Assembly (NCBI RefSeq): GCF_003312875.1
Contig: NZ_CP015163.1
Coordinates: forward strand, 8,494,001-8,558,000
Source: Amycolatopsis albispora
Lineage (GTDB): Bacteria; Actinomycetota; Actinomycetes; Mycobacteriales; Pseudonocardiaceae
Length of the DNA stretch: 64,000 nucleotides
Direction: 5' to 3'
Positions within the stretch are counted from its first letter, which is position 1. Each line of letters begins with the position of its first letter. Both the position numbers and the translations under genes were made by a program. A model generated the notes under the pieces. That model was not told where the DNA came from and made no database searches. It saw nothing but the letters and a program-made list of their open reading frames with translations. Positions 42,201 through 51,206 of the stretch are shown here, one piece after another.

Positions 42201-44000
42201 TCAGGCGAGGCGGATGGGCGGATCGGCCCGCCGGTTCGACAGTTCCGCGGCCGGCACCGGCTCGGTGTCCACATCGAACAGTTCGTGGTGCACGCATTCC
42301 GACGGCACGTCGTGCTCCGCCAGCACCCGCAGCGTGTGCTCCGCCAGCGTCCGCGGCGCGCACACGAACCACTCGTCCACCTTCGCCGGGTGCAGCCGTC
42401 CTTCCAGCAGCGCCGACAGCCTCGCGGTGTCCAGCCGTCCGCGCACGAACTGCTCGTGCGTCACCGCGAGCACCTCGCTGATCGCGTCCACCGGCTGGAA
42501 GTCGCGCCCCCGCCGCAGTTCGGGGTCCTGCTCGTCGGTGCGGTAGTGCACCACGCGCAGCCTGCCGTCGAATCGCTTCGCCAGTGCCGAAACCTCGTCG
42601 GCCAGCATCGTGGTCGATCCGCTGCGGTTGACGTAGAGCAGCGTGGCCCGGCTGTGCGGTTCGGTCTCCAGCGCGCGGGTGAACATGGTCAGGATCGGCG
42701 GCAGCCCGCTGCCCGCGGCCAGCCCGACGTAGTGCCGCGACCGCCGCGGGTCCGGCTCCAGGGTGAACTCGCCGGTCGGCGGCAGCACGTCCAGCCGGTC
42801 GCCCGGCCGCAGCGTGTTCGTCACCACCGTGGAGAACGGCCCCCGCTCGACGCGCTTCACCGCGATCCGCAGTTCTCCGCGCGGCGCCGGGCACAGCGCG
42901 TAGCTCCGGCGCAAGGGCACCCCGTCGACCAGCGCGCGCACCGTCACGTGCTGGCCCGCCACGTACTCGAAGGCGTCGGTCAGCTCGTCGGGCACGGCGA
43001 ACCGGACCGCCGCCGCGTCCGAGCCGATCCGCTCGACCTCGGTCACCAGCAGCGAGTGGAACACCCGCAGCCGCCGCGGTGGTGGCTCGGCGGGCGGCTC
43101 GGCGGCCGGTCGCGGCGGGAACCAGCGCGAGGCCCGGTACTCGGCCGCGCTCAGCTCACGCCCGCCGAGCGCGCGCACCGGCACGCCCAGGCCGAGATAG
43201 GCCTCCACGTTCCGCCGCCACACCCGCCGGTACCGGTAGAACGGGATCGCCGGGTGCAGGTGGTGCACCAGGTGGTAGTTCTGGCCGAGGGTGAGCGGGC
43301 TCGCCAGCCGTTCCAGCCCCACGTGCGCCCAGGCCACCCGCAGCCGGTCGGGGCCGGGCCAGTCCGGCAGTCCCCGGTGCGGGAACCAGTCGAACAGCAC
43401 CACCACCAGCGCCAGCCCGATCCGCTGCGGGATCAGGTAGGCCACCAGCAGCTCCACGCCGTACCCGCCGGCGACCAGCGTGCAGAGCGCGCCGATGGCC
43501 AGCGTGGCGACCGCGGTGGTCTCGTGCACCTCGCGTGCCGGGCGGCGGGGCATCCGGCCGAGGTAGTGGCGCATGAACCAGAAGTCGACGGTCAGCCAGC
43601 GCAGCGGCAGCTGCCAGCCGGGCGCGCGGGCGGTCCACCCGGCCACGTCGCCGTGGCTCCCGGGGCTGCGGTGGTGCTCCAGGTGGAGGTGGCGGACCGG
43701 CGGGAACGCGCCGTAGGCGGCGACGAACGGCATGGCCAGCCGCCCGAGCAGGGCGTTGACCGTGGTCAGCCGGCCGGCCGCGTGGTGCATCGCCTCGTGC
43801 GCGACGGTGAACATGGTCACCGTCGCCATCGCCTGGAGCACGACGGTCGCCCACAGCGGCGCCAGCCCGGTCAGCGCCAGCCACGCGCCCAGTGCCCACA
43901 CCGCCGCCCCGCCGGCGAACAACGCGACCGTCGGCGTGGCCACCAGCGGCAGGCTGACCCCGGGGGCGGGCAGCTCACGCACCGTGCCCGTACCGCCCAC
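42201..44000 (-). CDS. Fatty-acid desaturase fused to an FAD/NAD(P)H reductase domain
   Basis: A fusion of about 599 residues. The first 290 residues are a membrane desaturase/hydroxylase with the three His boxes HEAMHHA (about 67), HLEHHRSPGSHGD (about 105-118) and HLVHHLHP (about 245). From about 310 a ferredoxin-reductase-like module follows: FAD-binding RRSYALCP, then the nicotinamide region VGLAAGSGLPPILTMFTRAL. The 2Fe-2S domain common in three-part versions is missing: the protein ends soon after HHELFDVDTEP. GTG 44000 has AAGGGGG 6 nt upstream; GTG 44018 is the outer limit. The fusion would supply electrons directly, but lacks its own iron-sulfur relay. Confidence 0.83.
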   Translation of the reverse strand: MGGTGTVRELPAPGVSLPLVATPTVALFAGGAAVWALGAWLALTGLAPLWATVVLQAMATVTMFTVAHEAMHHAAGRLTTVNALLGRLAMPFVAAYGAFPPVRHLHLEHHRSPGSHGDVAGWTARAPGWQLPLRWLTVDFWFMRHYLGRMPRRPAREVHETTAVATLAIGALCTLVAGGYGVELLVAYLIPQRIGLALVVVLFDWFPHRGLPDWPGPDRLRVAWAHVGLERLASPLTLGQNYHLVHHLHPAIPFYRYRRVWRRNVEAYLGLGVPVRALGGRELSAAEYRASRWFPPRPAAEPPAEPPPRRLRVFHSLLVTEVERIGSDAAAVRFAVPDELTDAFEYVAGQHVTVRALVDGVPLRRSYALCPAPRGELRIAVKRVERGPFSTVVTNTLRPGDRLDVLPPTGEFTLEPDPRRSRHYVGLAAGSGLPPILTMFTRALETEPHSRATLLYVNRSGSTTMLADEVSALAKRFDGRLRVVHYRTDEQDPELRRGRDFQPVDAISEVLAVTHEQFVRGRLDTARLSALLEGRLHPAKVDEWFVCAPRTLAEHTLRVLAEHDVPSECVHHELFDVDTEPVPAAELSNRRADPPIRLA

Positions 44001-44100
44001 TCTCCACCCCCTTGCCACCCGCTCAGCGGTACAACAGCGTTACGCCGCCACTAACTGTGACCCGAATGGGTGATGCCGGACAAGAGTGACTTGGCGGGTA

Positions 44101-44260
44101 GGGCGGGTTTCCTGGGTCTGTTCGATGGGCTTCGTGATCCAGGTGGTTCCTGGCGGTGCCGGGCGTTCGGCCTCGTACTGGGCGTACTCGGCCGAAGGCC
44201 CGGTGCCGCCAGGGGCCGCCTGGGCGCGAAGACCGCGAACGAGACTCAGGAAACGCGCCC
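44101..44260. repeat. Long imperfect hairpin upstream of tig
   Basis: Left arm 44101-44172 and right arm 44190-44260 are about 78% complementary over 71-72 nt, around a 17-nt loop. The best-paired inner block is CCTGGCGG..CCGGGCGTTCGGCC against GGCCGAAGGCCCGG..CCGCCAGG; an outer block pairs GTTTCCTG with CAGGAAAC. It lies in the 394-bp gap between the divergent desaturase and trigger factor genes and ends 134 bp before tig. It is either a structured leader, a terminator for an unseen transcript, or an old MITE-like element. Confidence 0.75.
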
Positions 44261-44394
44261 TCGGGCTGCCCGCCCACAGCCGCGGGCGGGCGCTGGCCTA
44301 GACTCGGGCGTCCCGGTCCACCTGTGACCTGGGGGCATCCGCCAAGGATCGTGCATTACCCGTCCCAACACCGTCACGGCTCGAGGAGAAGAAG

Positions 44395-45804
44395 TTGAAG
44401 AGCACCGTCGAGCAGCTCAGCCCGACGCGAGTCAAGATCAATGTCGAGGTGCCGTTCGACGAACTCAAACCGAACTTCGACCGCGCCTACAAGAAGATCG
44501 CGCAGCAGGTTCGCATCCCCGGCTTCCGCCCGGGCAAGGTGCCCGCGCGCGTGCTGGAGAGCCGGATCGGCCGCGCGCCGGTGCTCGACGAGGTCGTCAA
44601 CGAGGTCATCCCGGCCAAGTACCTGGAGGCCGTGCAGGCCGGTGAGGTGCGCACGCTGGGCCGTCCCGACTTCGAGGTGACCAAGCTCGAGGACCGCGAC
44701 GTGCTCGAGTTCACCGCCGAGGTCGACGTCCGGCCCGAGATCGAGCTGCCCGACTACAGCGGCATCTCGGTCAGCGTGGACGACGTCGAGCTGGACGACA
44801 GCGAGGTCGACGCCGAGCTGGACCAGCTGCGGGCCCGCTTCGGCACGCTGACCGGCGTCGAGCGCCCCGCGGAGAACGGCGACTTCGTCTCGATCGACCT
44901 GTCCGCCACCGTCGACGGTGAAGAGGTGCCCGACGCCTCCACCACCGGCCTGTCCTACGAGATCGGCTCCGGCCAGCTCGTCGACGGCATCGACGAGGCG
45001 ATCATCGGCGCGACCGCGGGCGAGACCAAGACCTTCACCACCCAGCTGGTGGCCGGTGAGCACGCCGGCAAGGACGCCGAGGTCAGCGTCACCGTGCAGT
45101 CGGTCAAGCAGCGCGAGCTGCCCGAGGCCGACGACGAGTTCGCCCAGCTGGCCAGCGAGTTCGACACGCTCGACGAGCTGAAGGCCGACCTGCGTGAGCG
45201 CCTGACCAGGATGAAGCGCATGCAGCAGGGCGTGCAGGCCCGCGACAAGGTGCTCGAGGCGCTGCTGGAGACCACCGAGGTGCCGATCCCGGAGAAGGTG
45301 CTCGAGGGCGAGATCGAGAGCCGCAAGCACGACGCGATCCACCCGTTCGACCACGACGAGGCCGCCTGGGCGAAGTCGCTGGAGGCGCAGGGCACCACGG
45401 TCGAGCAGTTCGAGACCGAGGCGCGCGAGGAGTCGGAGAAGGCGGTCCGCACGCAGCTGCTGCTGGACACCATCGCCGAGAAGGAGGGCGTCGACGTCAA
45501 CGACGGCGAGCTCACCGAGCGCATCATCTACCAGGCCCAGCGCTTCGGCATCAGCCCGGACGAGTACGTGCAGCGGGCGCAGCAGTCCGGCCAGCTCGGC
45601 GCGATCTACGCCGACGTGCGCCGCGGCAAGGCACTGGCCACCGTGGTGCGCGGGGCCACGGTCACCGGCGCGGACGGTTCCGAGCTGGACTTGAGCGATC
45701 TGTTCGGTGGGGCGGAGGAGACTGCGGAGGACTCGGCCGAGTCCACCGAGTCCACCGAGGCCGCTGAGGCGTCCCCGGCGGAGGAGACCGCAAGCCAGAA
45801 GTAA
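44395..45804 (+). CDS. tig: Trigger factor (ribosome-associated chaperone, PPIase)
   Basis: A 469-residue chaperone that binds nascent chains at the ribosome exit. The N-terminal ribosome-binding signature GFRPGKVPARV is at about residues 42-52. The FKBP-type PPIase domain covers about 150-245 (NGDFVSIDLSATVDGEEVPDAS), followed by the long helical arms and an acidic tail rich in Glu/Ser/Thr. TTG 44395 is the start, with GAGGAG 6 nt upstream. It heads the tig-clpP1-clpP2-clpX cluster, the same order as mycobacteria (Rv2462c-Rv2457c). Confidence 0.97.
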   Translation: MKSTVEQLSPTRVKINVEVPFDELKPNFDRAYKKIAQQVRIPGFRPGKVPARVLESRIGRAPVLDEVVNEVIPAKYLEAVQAGEVRTLGRPDFEVTKLEDRDVLEFTAEVDVRPEIELPDYSGISVSVDDVELDDSEVDAELDQLRARFGTLTGVERPAENGDFVSIDLSATVDGEEVPDASTTGLSYEIGSGQLVDGIDEAIIGATAGETKTFTTQLVAGEHAGKDAEVSVTVQSVKQRELPEADDEFAQLASEFDTLDELKADLRERLTRMKRMQQGVQARDKVLEALLETTEVPIPEKVLEGEIESRKHDAIHPFDHDEAAWAKSLEAQGTTVEQFETEAREESEKAVRTQLLLDTIAEKEGVDVNDGELTERIIYQAQRFGISPDEYVQRAQQSGQLGAIYADVRRGKALATVVRGATVTGADGSELDLSDLFGGAEETAEDSAESTESTEAAEASPAEETASQK

Positions 45805-45813
45805 TGCTCTGAG

Positions 45814-45855
45814 CGAACTTGGGCGGTGTCGGGCATTCCGGCCCGCCCGAGTTCG
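45814..45855 (+). terminator. Terminator-like hairpin between tig and clpP1
   Basis: A 13-bp stem, CGAACTTGGGCGG against CCGCCCGAGTTCG, with one G:U position and a 16-nt loop. No T-run follows. It begins 10 nt after the tig stop and likely separates tig from the clpP1P2 promoter, which must lie in the next 45 bp. Confidence 0.55.
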
Positions 45856-45900
45856 TTAGGGTCGATTACAAGATCTGAACCGGCGAAAAGGCAGGCACAC

Positions 45901-46509
45901 GTGACGCACCACTTGCCCGAGGGGCGGACCAGCACCGCGGGACTCAACCTGACCGACTCGGTGTTCGAGCGTTTGCTCGCCGAGCGCATCGTCGTGCTCG
46001 GCTCCGAGGTCAACGACGAGGTCGCGAACCGGATCACCGCGCAGCTGCTGCTGCTGGCGGCGGAGGACGCCGAGTCCGACATCCGGTTCTACATCAACTC
46101 GCCAGGCGGCTCGGTGACCGCCGGCTTCGCGATCTACGACACCATGCAGCTGATCAAGCCGGACGTGCAGACCTACGCGATGGGCCTGGCCGCCTCGATG
46201 GGGCAGTTCCTGCTCTCCTCCGGCACGCCGGGCAAGCGCTTCGCGCTGCAGCACGCCCGCATCCTGATGCACCAGCCCTCCGCCGGTGTCGGCGGCACCG
46301 CCTCCGACATCGCCATCCAGGCCGAGGTGTTCGGCAAGTGGAAGCAGGAGCTGGCCCGCATCACCGCGGACCAGACCGGCCAGACCTTCGAGCAGATCAC
46401 CAAGGACGCCGACAGGGACCGCTGGTTCACTGCCGAGGAGGCCAAGGAGTACGGCTTCGTCGACCAGGTGCTCACCCGGGAGAACCCGCTGCCGGGTTCG
46501 AACAGCTGA
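45901..46509 (+). CDS. clpP1: ATP-dependent Clp protease proteolytic subunit 1
   Basis: A 202-residue serine protease subunit of the mixed ClpP1P2 ring. The catalytic Ser is in GLAASMGQFLLSSG (about residue 98) and the His in RILMHQPSAG (about 123), with Asp about 50 residues later (TKDADRDRW). IYINSPGG-type substrate loop FYINSPGGSVTAG is present. GTG 45901 gives VTHHLPEG; upstream extension is not used. It is followed by clpP2 25 bp later, on one transcript. Confidence 0.97.
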   Translation: MTHHLPEGRTSTAGLNLTDSVFERLLAERIVVLGSEVNDEVANRITAQLLLLAAEDAESDIRFYINSPGGSVTAGFAIYDTMQLIKPDVQTYAMGLAASMGQFLLSSGTPGKRFALQHARILMHQPSAGVGGTASDIAIQAEVFGKWKQELARITADQTGQTFEQITKDADRDRWFTAEEAKEYGFVDQVLTRENPLPGSNS

Positions 46510-46534
46510 CCGGGAAGGTAGAGGAGAGATCGAG

Positions 46535-47164
46535 ATGAGCAACTTGCACCTTCCCCAGTCCCGGTACGTGCTGCCCTCCTACGTGGAGCGGACCAGCTAC
46601 GGGATCAAGGAGTCGAACCCGTACAACAAGCTGTACGAAGAGCGTCAGATCATGCTCGGCGTGCAGGTCGACGACGCCTCGGCGAACGACGTGATGGTCC
46701 AGCTGCTGCACCTGGAGCACGAGGACCCGGATCGCGACATCACCATCTACATCAACTCGCCCGGTGGCTCGTTCACCGCGCTGATGGCGATCTACGACAC
46801 CATGCAGTACGTCCGCCCGGACATCGTGACCATGTGCATCGGCCAGGCCGCGTCGGCCGCGGCGGTGCTGCTGGCCGCGGGTACCCCCGGCAAGCGGTTC
46901 TCGCTGCCGAACTCGCGCGTGCTGATCCACCAGCCCGCCACCGAGGGCACCTACGGGCAGGTCTCGGACCTGGAGATCCAGGCCGCGGAGATCCAGCGCG
47001 TGCGGCGGCTGATGGAGACCACGCTGGCCAAGCACACGAACAAGTCGCTGGAGCAGGTCCGCGACGACGTCGAGCGGGACAAGATCCTCACCGCCGAGCA
47101 GGCCAAGGAGTACGGCATCATCGACGAGGTGCTGCCCTACCGCAAGGCATCGGCGGAGAACTGA
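46535..47164 (+). CDS. clpP2: ATP-dependent Clp protease proteolytic subunit 2
   Basis: A 209-residue partner of ClpP1. It has YINSPGGSFTALMAIYDTM, the catalytic Ser in CIGQAASAAAVLLAAG (about residue 107) and His in RVLIHQPATEG (about 131). The N-terminus MSNLHLPQSRYVLPSYVERT is the usual propeptide-containing start. GAGGAGAGAT precedes ATG 46535. In actinobacteria both ClpP subunits are needed for an active, usually essential, ring working with ClpX or ClpC1. Confidence 0.97.
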   Translation: MSNLHLPQSRYVLPSYVERTSYGIKESNPYNKLYEERQIMLGVQVDDASANDVMVQLLHLEHEDPDRDITIYINSPGGSFTALMAIYDTMQYVRPDIVTMCIGQAASAAAVLLAAGTPGKRFSLPNSRVLIHQPATEGTYGQVSDLEIQAAEIQRVRRLMETTLAKHTNKSLEQVRDDVERDKILTAEQAKEYGIIDEVLPYRKASAEN

Positions 47165-47372
47165 GCCCGGGGCCGGGGCACCGGTGCGGCGCGTGATCGT
47201 ACCGGTGTTCCGGCCGATGGCCTCTTCCGGCGCGCCTAGTACCGCTCAGGTCCTCCCGTAGGACGCGCCGGGCGGGTACCGTCTGTGGAAACGCGTCAGA
47301 GTCCCGTCGCGACGGGCAGGCTAGAGAAGTCAGGTGCACCCGAGCGCACCGGAGGGGACGAGGTCCACGGTC

Positions 47373-48668
47373 ATGGCACGGATCGGTGACGGCGGAGACC
47401 TGCTGAAGTGTTCTTTCTGCGGGAAGAGCCAGAAACAGGTGAAGAAGCTCATTGCCGGACCCGGCGTGTACATCTGCGATGAGTGCATCGATCTCTGCAA
47501 CGAGATCATCGAGGAGGAACTGGCCGAAGCGGGCGACGTCAAGCTCGACGAGCTGCCCAAGCCGGCCGAGATCCACGACTTCCTCGAGCGCTACATCATC
47601 GGCCAGGACGAGGCCAAGCGCACGCTCGCGGTAGCGGTCTACAACCACTACAAGCGCATCCAGTCCGACGACAAGACCGGGCCGAAGGATTCGAAGGACG
47701 AGCCGGTGGAGCTGGCCAAGTCCAACATCCTGATGCTCGGGCCGACCGGCTGCGGCAAGACCTACCTCGCCCAGACGCTGGCCAAGCTGCTCAACGTGCC
47801 GTTCGCCATCGCCGACGCCACCGCGCTGACCGAGGCCGGCTACGTGGGCGAGGACGTCGAGAACATCCTGCTGAAGCTGATCCAGGCCGCCGACTACGAC
47901 GTCAAGCGCGCCGAGACCGGCATCATCTACATCGACGAGGTCGACAAGATCGCCCGCAAGTCGGAGAACCCCTCGATCACCAGGGACGTCTCCGGTGAGG
48001 GCGTGCAGCAGGCGCTGCTGAAGATCCTCGAGGGCACCACCGCGTCGGTGCCGCCGCAGGGCGGGCGCAAGCACCCGCACCAGGAGTTCATCCAGATCGA
48101 CACGACGAACGTGCTGTTCATCGTGGCCGGCGCGTTCGCCGGGCTGGAGAAGATCATCAACGAGCGGGTCGGCAAGCGCGGCCTCGGCTTCGGCGCGGAG
48201 ATCCGGACCAAGTCCGAGATCGAGAACAGCGACATCTTCTCCGACACCATGCCGGAGGACCTGATCAAGTTCGGGCTCATCCCGGAGTTCATCGGCCGTC
48301 TCCCGGTGGTGGCCAGCGTGACCAACCTGGACAAGGAGTCGCTGGTCTCGATCCTGACCACGCCCAGGAACGCGCTGATCAAGCAGTACAAGAAGCTCTT
48401 CGAGATGGACAACGTGGAGCTGGAGTTCACCAAGACGGCGCTAGAGGCCATCGCCGACCAGGCGATGCTGCGCGGCACGGGTGCCCGCGGCCTGCGCGCC
48501 ATCATGGAGGAGGTGCTCCAGCCGGTGATGTACGACATCCCGAGCCGCGACGACGTGGCGAAGGTCGTGATCACCGAGCAGACCGTCCGGGAGAACGTGA
48601 ACCCGACCATCGTGTCCCGTCAGCCGTCGCGGCGGCAGCGTAGCGAGCGCGGGGAGAAGTCGGCCTGA
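47373..48668 (+). CDS. clpX: ClpX ATPase subunit of the Clp protease
   Basis: A 431-residue AAA+ unfoldase feeding ClpP1P2. A zinc-binding domain opens the protein (KCSFCGKSQ.. [13 protein letters not shown], four Cys). Walker A is [16 protein letters not shown] (about residue 122) and Walker [13 protein letters not shown] (about 188). The pore loop is GYVGED, and [10 protein letters not shown] contains the IGF-type docking region nearby. ATG 47373 ([11 protein letters not shown]) is standard for the family. The 208-bp gap before it holds a separate promoter region; an inverted GGCGCG/CGCGCC pair is seen but not interpreted. It ends just before a hairpin that abuts the next start. Confidence 0.97.
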   Translation: MARIGDGGDLLKCSFCGKSQKQVKKLIAGPGVYICDECIDLCNEIIEEELAEAGDVKLDELPKPAEIHDFLERYIIGQDEAKRTLAVAVYNHYKRIQSDDKTGPKDSKDEPVELAKSNILMLGPTGCGKTYLAQTLAKLLNVPFAIADATALTEAGYVGEDVENILLKLIQAADYDVKRAETGIIYIDEVDKIARKSENPSITRDVSGEGVQQALLKILEGTTASVPPQGGRKHPHQEFIQIDTTNVLFIVAGAFAGLEKIINERVGKRGLGFGAEIRTKSEIENSDIFSDTMPEDLIKFGLIPEFIGRLPVVASVTNLDKESLVSILTTPRNALIKQYKKLFEMDNVELEFTKTALEAIADQAMLRGTGARGLRAIMEEVLQPVMYDIPSRDDVAKVVITEQTVRENVNPTIVSRQPSRRQRSERGEKSA

Positions 48669-48692
48669 CCAGCCCCGGAAGACCGCAGCGGT

Positions 48693-48781
48693 CGGAAGTC
48701 CCTCGGGGTCTCGACGGCCCAGCTTCCCGCCGGCCGCACCAGCGGAAACCTGGATCCGCCGAGACCCGCGATGGACTTCCG
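48693..48781. repeat. Inverted repeat between clpX and the next gene
   Basis: Arms 48693-48713 (CGGAAGTCCCTCGGGGTCTCG-like) and 48760-48781 pair at 20 of 22 positions around a 46-nt loop. It starts 24 bp after the clpX stop and ends on the base before the ATG of the small membrane protein, so it could end clpX transcription or hide that start. Confidence 0.7.
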
Positions 48782-49096
48782 ATGGCAACCACGGAGTTCG
48801 GCGACCTGCCGGAGCGGCTGGTGGCCGCCGGCAGGCTCGCCCACCCGCTGAACCACCGGATCTTCGCCGGGCTGCTGGTGCTGCTGGTGGTGTTGTGCGT
48901 GGTCGCCACCACCACCCGGCAGTCCCCGCTGACGCTGGCCCCGGTCCCGCTGTACCTGCTGGGCGGTTTCGGGCTGTGGCAGGTGCGGCGCACCCAGGAG
49001 CCCCCGCGGCTCCTGGGCTGGTGGGTGGTCCTGCTGACCGGCACCCTCGGCGGCTTCTGGCTGATGGGCTTCGTGGCGAACGTGCTGGACCGCTAG
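48782..49096 (+). CDS. Small membrane protein
   Basis: A 104-residue protein with three hydrophobic helices: about 27-45 (IFAGLLVLLVVLCVVAT), 51-68 (LTLAPVPLYLLGGFGLW) and 78-98 (LLGWWVVLLTGTLGGFWLMGFVA). No family is recognised. ATG 48782 has no ribosome site and lies directly at the foot of a 21-bp stem, so either it is translated poorly, from a leaderless transcript, or from a later start. Confidence 0.65.
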   Translation: MATTEFGDLPERLVAAGRLAHPLNHRIFAGLLVLLVVLCVVATTTRQSPLTLAPVPLYLLGGFGLWQVRRTQEPPRLLGWWVVLLTGTLGGFWLMGFVANVLDR

Positions 49097-49199
49097 CGGC
49101 TAGCGCCGGGCTCCGGGCCCCGTCGGGAGTAGCGGGATCATGACCGGGCTCCGCTAAGCTGGGGAGTCGGCATTCGACTGTTTCTCCCCTGGTGGAAGC

Positions 49200-50117
49200 G
49201 TGGTGAAGGTGTTCACCCATCCGGCCCTGTTCTACCGCGGCCGTGACGAGTTCCTGGCAGGCACCGTTCCCTTTGTCACCGGCGGGCTGGCCGCCGGCCA
49301 CCCGGTGGCCGCCGCGTTGCCCGGCGAGCACCTGGCCTGGCTCGGTGACGAACTCGGCGAAGACGAGCGGCAGCGGGTCCAGCTGATCGACATGACCGAG
49401 GCGGGCCGCAATCCCGGGCGGATCATTCCCGGTGTGCTGCGCGAGTTCGCCGACCGCCACGAGGGCCCGGTGCGGCTGGTCGGCGAGCCGATCTGGCCGG
49501 GCCGGTCGCCGGTGGAGTACCCGGCGTGCGCCCAGCACGAGGCGCTGATCAACTTCGCCTTCGCCGGGCGGCCGGTCACCGTGTTGTGCCCGTACGACGC
49601 CGAGGGCCTCGAACCGTGGATCCTCGACGAGGCCGCGTGCACCCATCCCGAACTCAGCGACCAGTACGGCACGTGGGTCAGCCGCTCGTTCTCACCGGAG
49701 CAGGTGGTCGACCGCTACAACCAGCCGTTCCCGGCGCCCGGTGAGATCCCGTGGGTGCTGTCGTTCGACCGGACCGGGTTGAGCGGCGTGCGCCGGTTCG
49801 CCGGGGAACGCGCCGCCGCCTACGGGCTCGGCGAGGAACGCGTGCTCGACCTGACGCTGGTGGTCGGCGAGCTGTGCGCGAACAGCCTCCGGCACGGCCG
49901 CGGCTCCGGCGTGCTGCGGTTGTGGCACGAGGACGGCTCGGTGGTCTGCGAAATCCGCGACGCCGGGCACATCACCGACCCGCTGGCCGGCCGCCGTCCC
50001 GCCACCCCGACCCAGCCGGGCGGGCGGGGCCTGCTGATGGTCAACTTCCTGTCGGACCTGGTCCGCGTGCACACCGGCCCGGACGGCACCCAGACCCGGG
50101 TGTTCTTCCGCCTCTAG
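49200..50117 (+). CDS. MEDS-domain sensor with anti-sigma-type ATPase domain
   Basis: A 305-residue protein. The N-terminal MEDS domain (about 5-165: HPALFYRGRDEFLAGTVPFVTGGLAAGHPV) resembles the DcmR-type sensor. The C-terminal HATPase_c fold (about 195-305) carries LDLTLVVGELCANSLRHGRGSGVLRL (N-box) and AGHITDPLAGRR..GGRGLLMVNFLSD (G-boxes), as in RsbW-like anti-sigma kinases. No histidine phosphoacceptor domain is present, so it is more likely a serine kinase or binding switch than a classical sensor kinase. GTG 49200 and 49203 are equivalent; GGTGGAAG precedes them. It ends in a CTAG shared with the esterase gene. Confidence 0.85.
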   Translation: MVKVFTHPALFYRGRDEFLAGTVPFVTGGLAAGHPVAAALPGEHLAWLGDELGEDERQRVQLIDMTEAGRNPGRIIPGVLREFADRHEGPVRLVGEPIWPGRSPVEYPACAQHEALINFAFAGRPVTVLCPYDAEGLEPWILDEAACTHPELSDQYGTWVSRSFSPEQVVDRYNQPFPAPGEIPWVLSFDRTGLSGVRRFAGERAAAYGLGEERVLDLTLVVGELCANSLRHGRGSGVLRLWHEDGSVVCEIRDAGHITDPLAGRRPATPTQPGGRGLLMVNFLSDLVRVHTGPDGTQTRVFFRL

Positions 50118-51079
50118 ACCGGCCGCGGCGGGACGTGCCTGCCGAGGAAGCTGACCAGGCCGGGCACCACGCTGCGGAAGAACGCCTCGCCGTGCTTGCC
50201 GCGTGCGGTGTGGCCGACCTTCGGGCGGGCTTCGGCGATGAACTGGCGCACTCCGGTGATGAACGCGTCCTCGGTGCCGCACCATACGCCGGTGGGAATG
50301 CCCCGGATGGCGTCGAGATGCTTCAGCGGGTCCATCGAGGCCCAGTCGGCGGCGTCGCGGAAGGCGTTGCGCTTGCTCATCTCGGCCCACGAGGTGATCA
50401 ACGCGGGGGAGACGGCCGCGATCGCGGCGGGCGGCTGCCGACGCTCGGCGCGGCGGCGCGCGTACAGCAGCGCCCCGAAGCCGCCCATCGAGGTGCCCGC
50501 GCAGGCGAACGGCATTCCGTCGACCCCGCCGAGGCCGCGTTGCGCCAGCCACACCGGCACTTCCTCCAGCAGCATCCGCATCGGGTCGTCGCCAGGCACG
50601 TGCTCGTGCCAGTAGTTGTTCGGCCCGCCGTCGACGGCGACAAAACCGTAGGCGGGCACCGCTCGCCGGGCGACCTCGCCGCTGAGCTGGTTGACCAGCC
50701 CGCCGGGCGCCGACCGGCGCCCCGAGCCGCCACGCCCGTGCAGGTACAGCGAGATCGGCAGCCCGCGCTGCGGGTTCTTCGACGGCAGCATGAAAACCAG
50801 GTCGACGTCACGGCCGCGGGCCGCCGAATACACCCGCTCGACCCTGGTCACGCCCAGTTCGGTGGCGGGGTTCGAGGAGGCGACACCCAGCGCGCGCTGC
50901 ATGGCTTCGCTGAACGGCAGGACGCCGGTGGCACCCGCGGCGGCCACTCCGGCGACTCCGAGCGCGGAGCCACCGGCGAGCAGCACCGAACGGCGGCTGA
51001 ACCGGCGCCTCCCGCGCCGCTCGCCGTCGCCGTCGTGCTCAGCCGGCCCTCGCCCGGTTGAGCCTTCCCCGCCGTCCAC
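50114..51079 (-). CDS. Tat-exported alpha/beta-hydrolase (esterase-like)
   Basis: A 321-residue secreted hydrolase. The N-terminus carries a Tat motif RRFSRRSVLLAGGSALG at about residues 25-41. The alpha/beta-hydrolase core has SLYLHGRGGSG (oxyanion region), the nucleophile elbow CAGTSMGGFGALLYA (Ser at about 197) and late Asp/His around GTEDAFITGVRQF and HTARGKHGEAFF. It resembles acetyl-esterase or FGH-like enzymes such as mycobacterial antigen-85-type relatives only in fold; the substrate is unknown. GTG 51079 opens the frame. Its stop shares CTAG with the convergent sensor gene. Confidence 0.83.
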   Translation of the reverse strand: MDGGEGSTGRGPAEHDGDGERRGRRRFSRRSVLLAGGSALGVAGVAAAGATGVLPFSEAMQRALGVASSNPATELGVTRVERVYSAARGRDVDLVFMLPSKNPQRGLPISLYLHGRGGSGRRSAPGGLVNQLSGEVARRAVPAYGFVAVDGGPNNYWHEHVPGDDPMRMLLEEVPVWLAQRGLGGVDGMPFACAGTSMGGFGALLYARRRAERRQPPAAIAAVSPALITSWAEMSKRNAFRDAADWASMDPLKHLDAIRGIPTGVWCGTEDAFITGVRQFIAEARPKVGHTARGKHGEAFFRSVVPGLVSFLGRHVPPRPV

Positions 51080-51206
51080 TCGCCGTCCTGCCGTTCCCTG
51101 CCCCCGGCCGGGCGCCAGGACGCGGGTGCGTCATGCGCGTCAACCGGCACTCGACTTCCACATCGTCGCAGGTGCCGCGAGTGTTTCGCCCCGGATTCGG
51201 CCGGTT

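Noticed and set aside
45801-45900. ClgR operator upstream of clpP1
   Set aside because: TGC-N5-GCGAAC at 45805-45818 is only a partial match and overlaps the tig stop; a second partial match on the other strand is no better.
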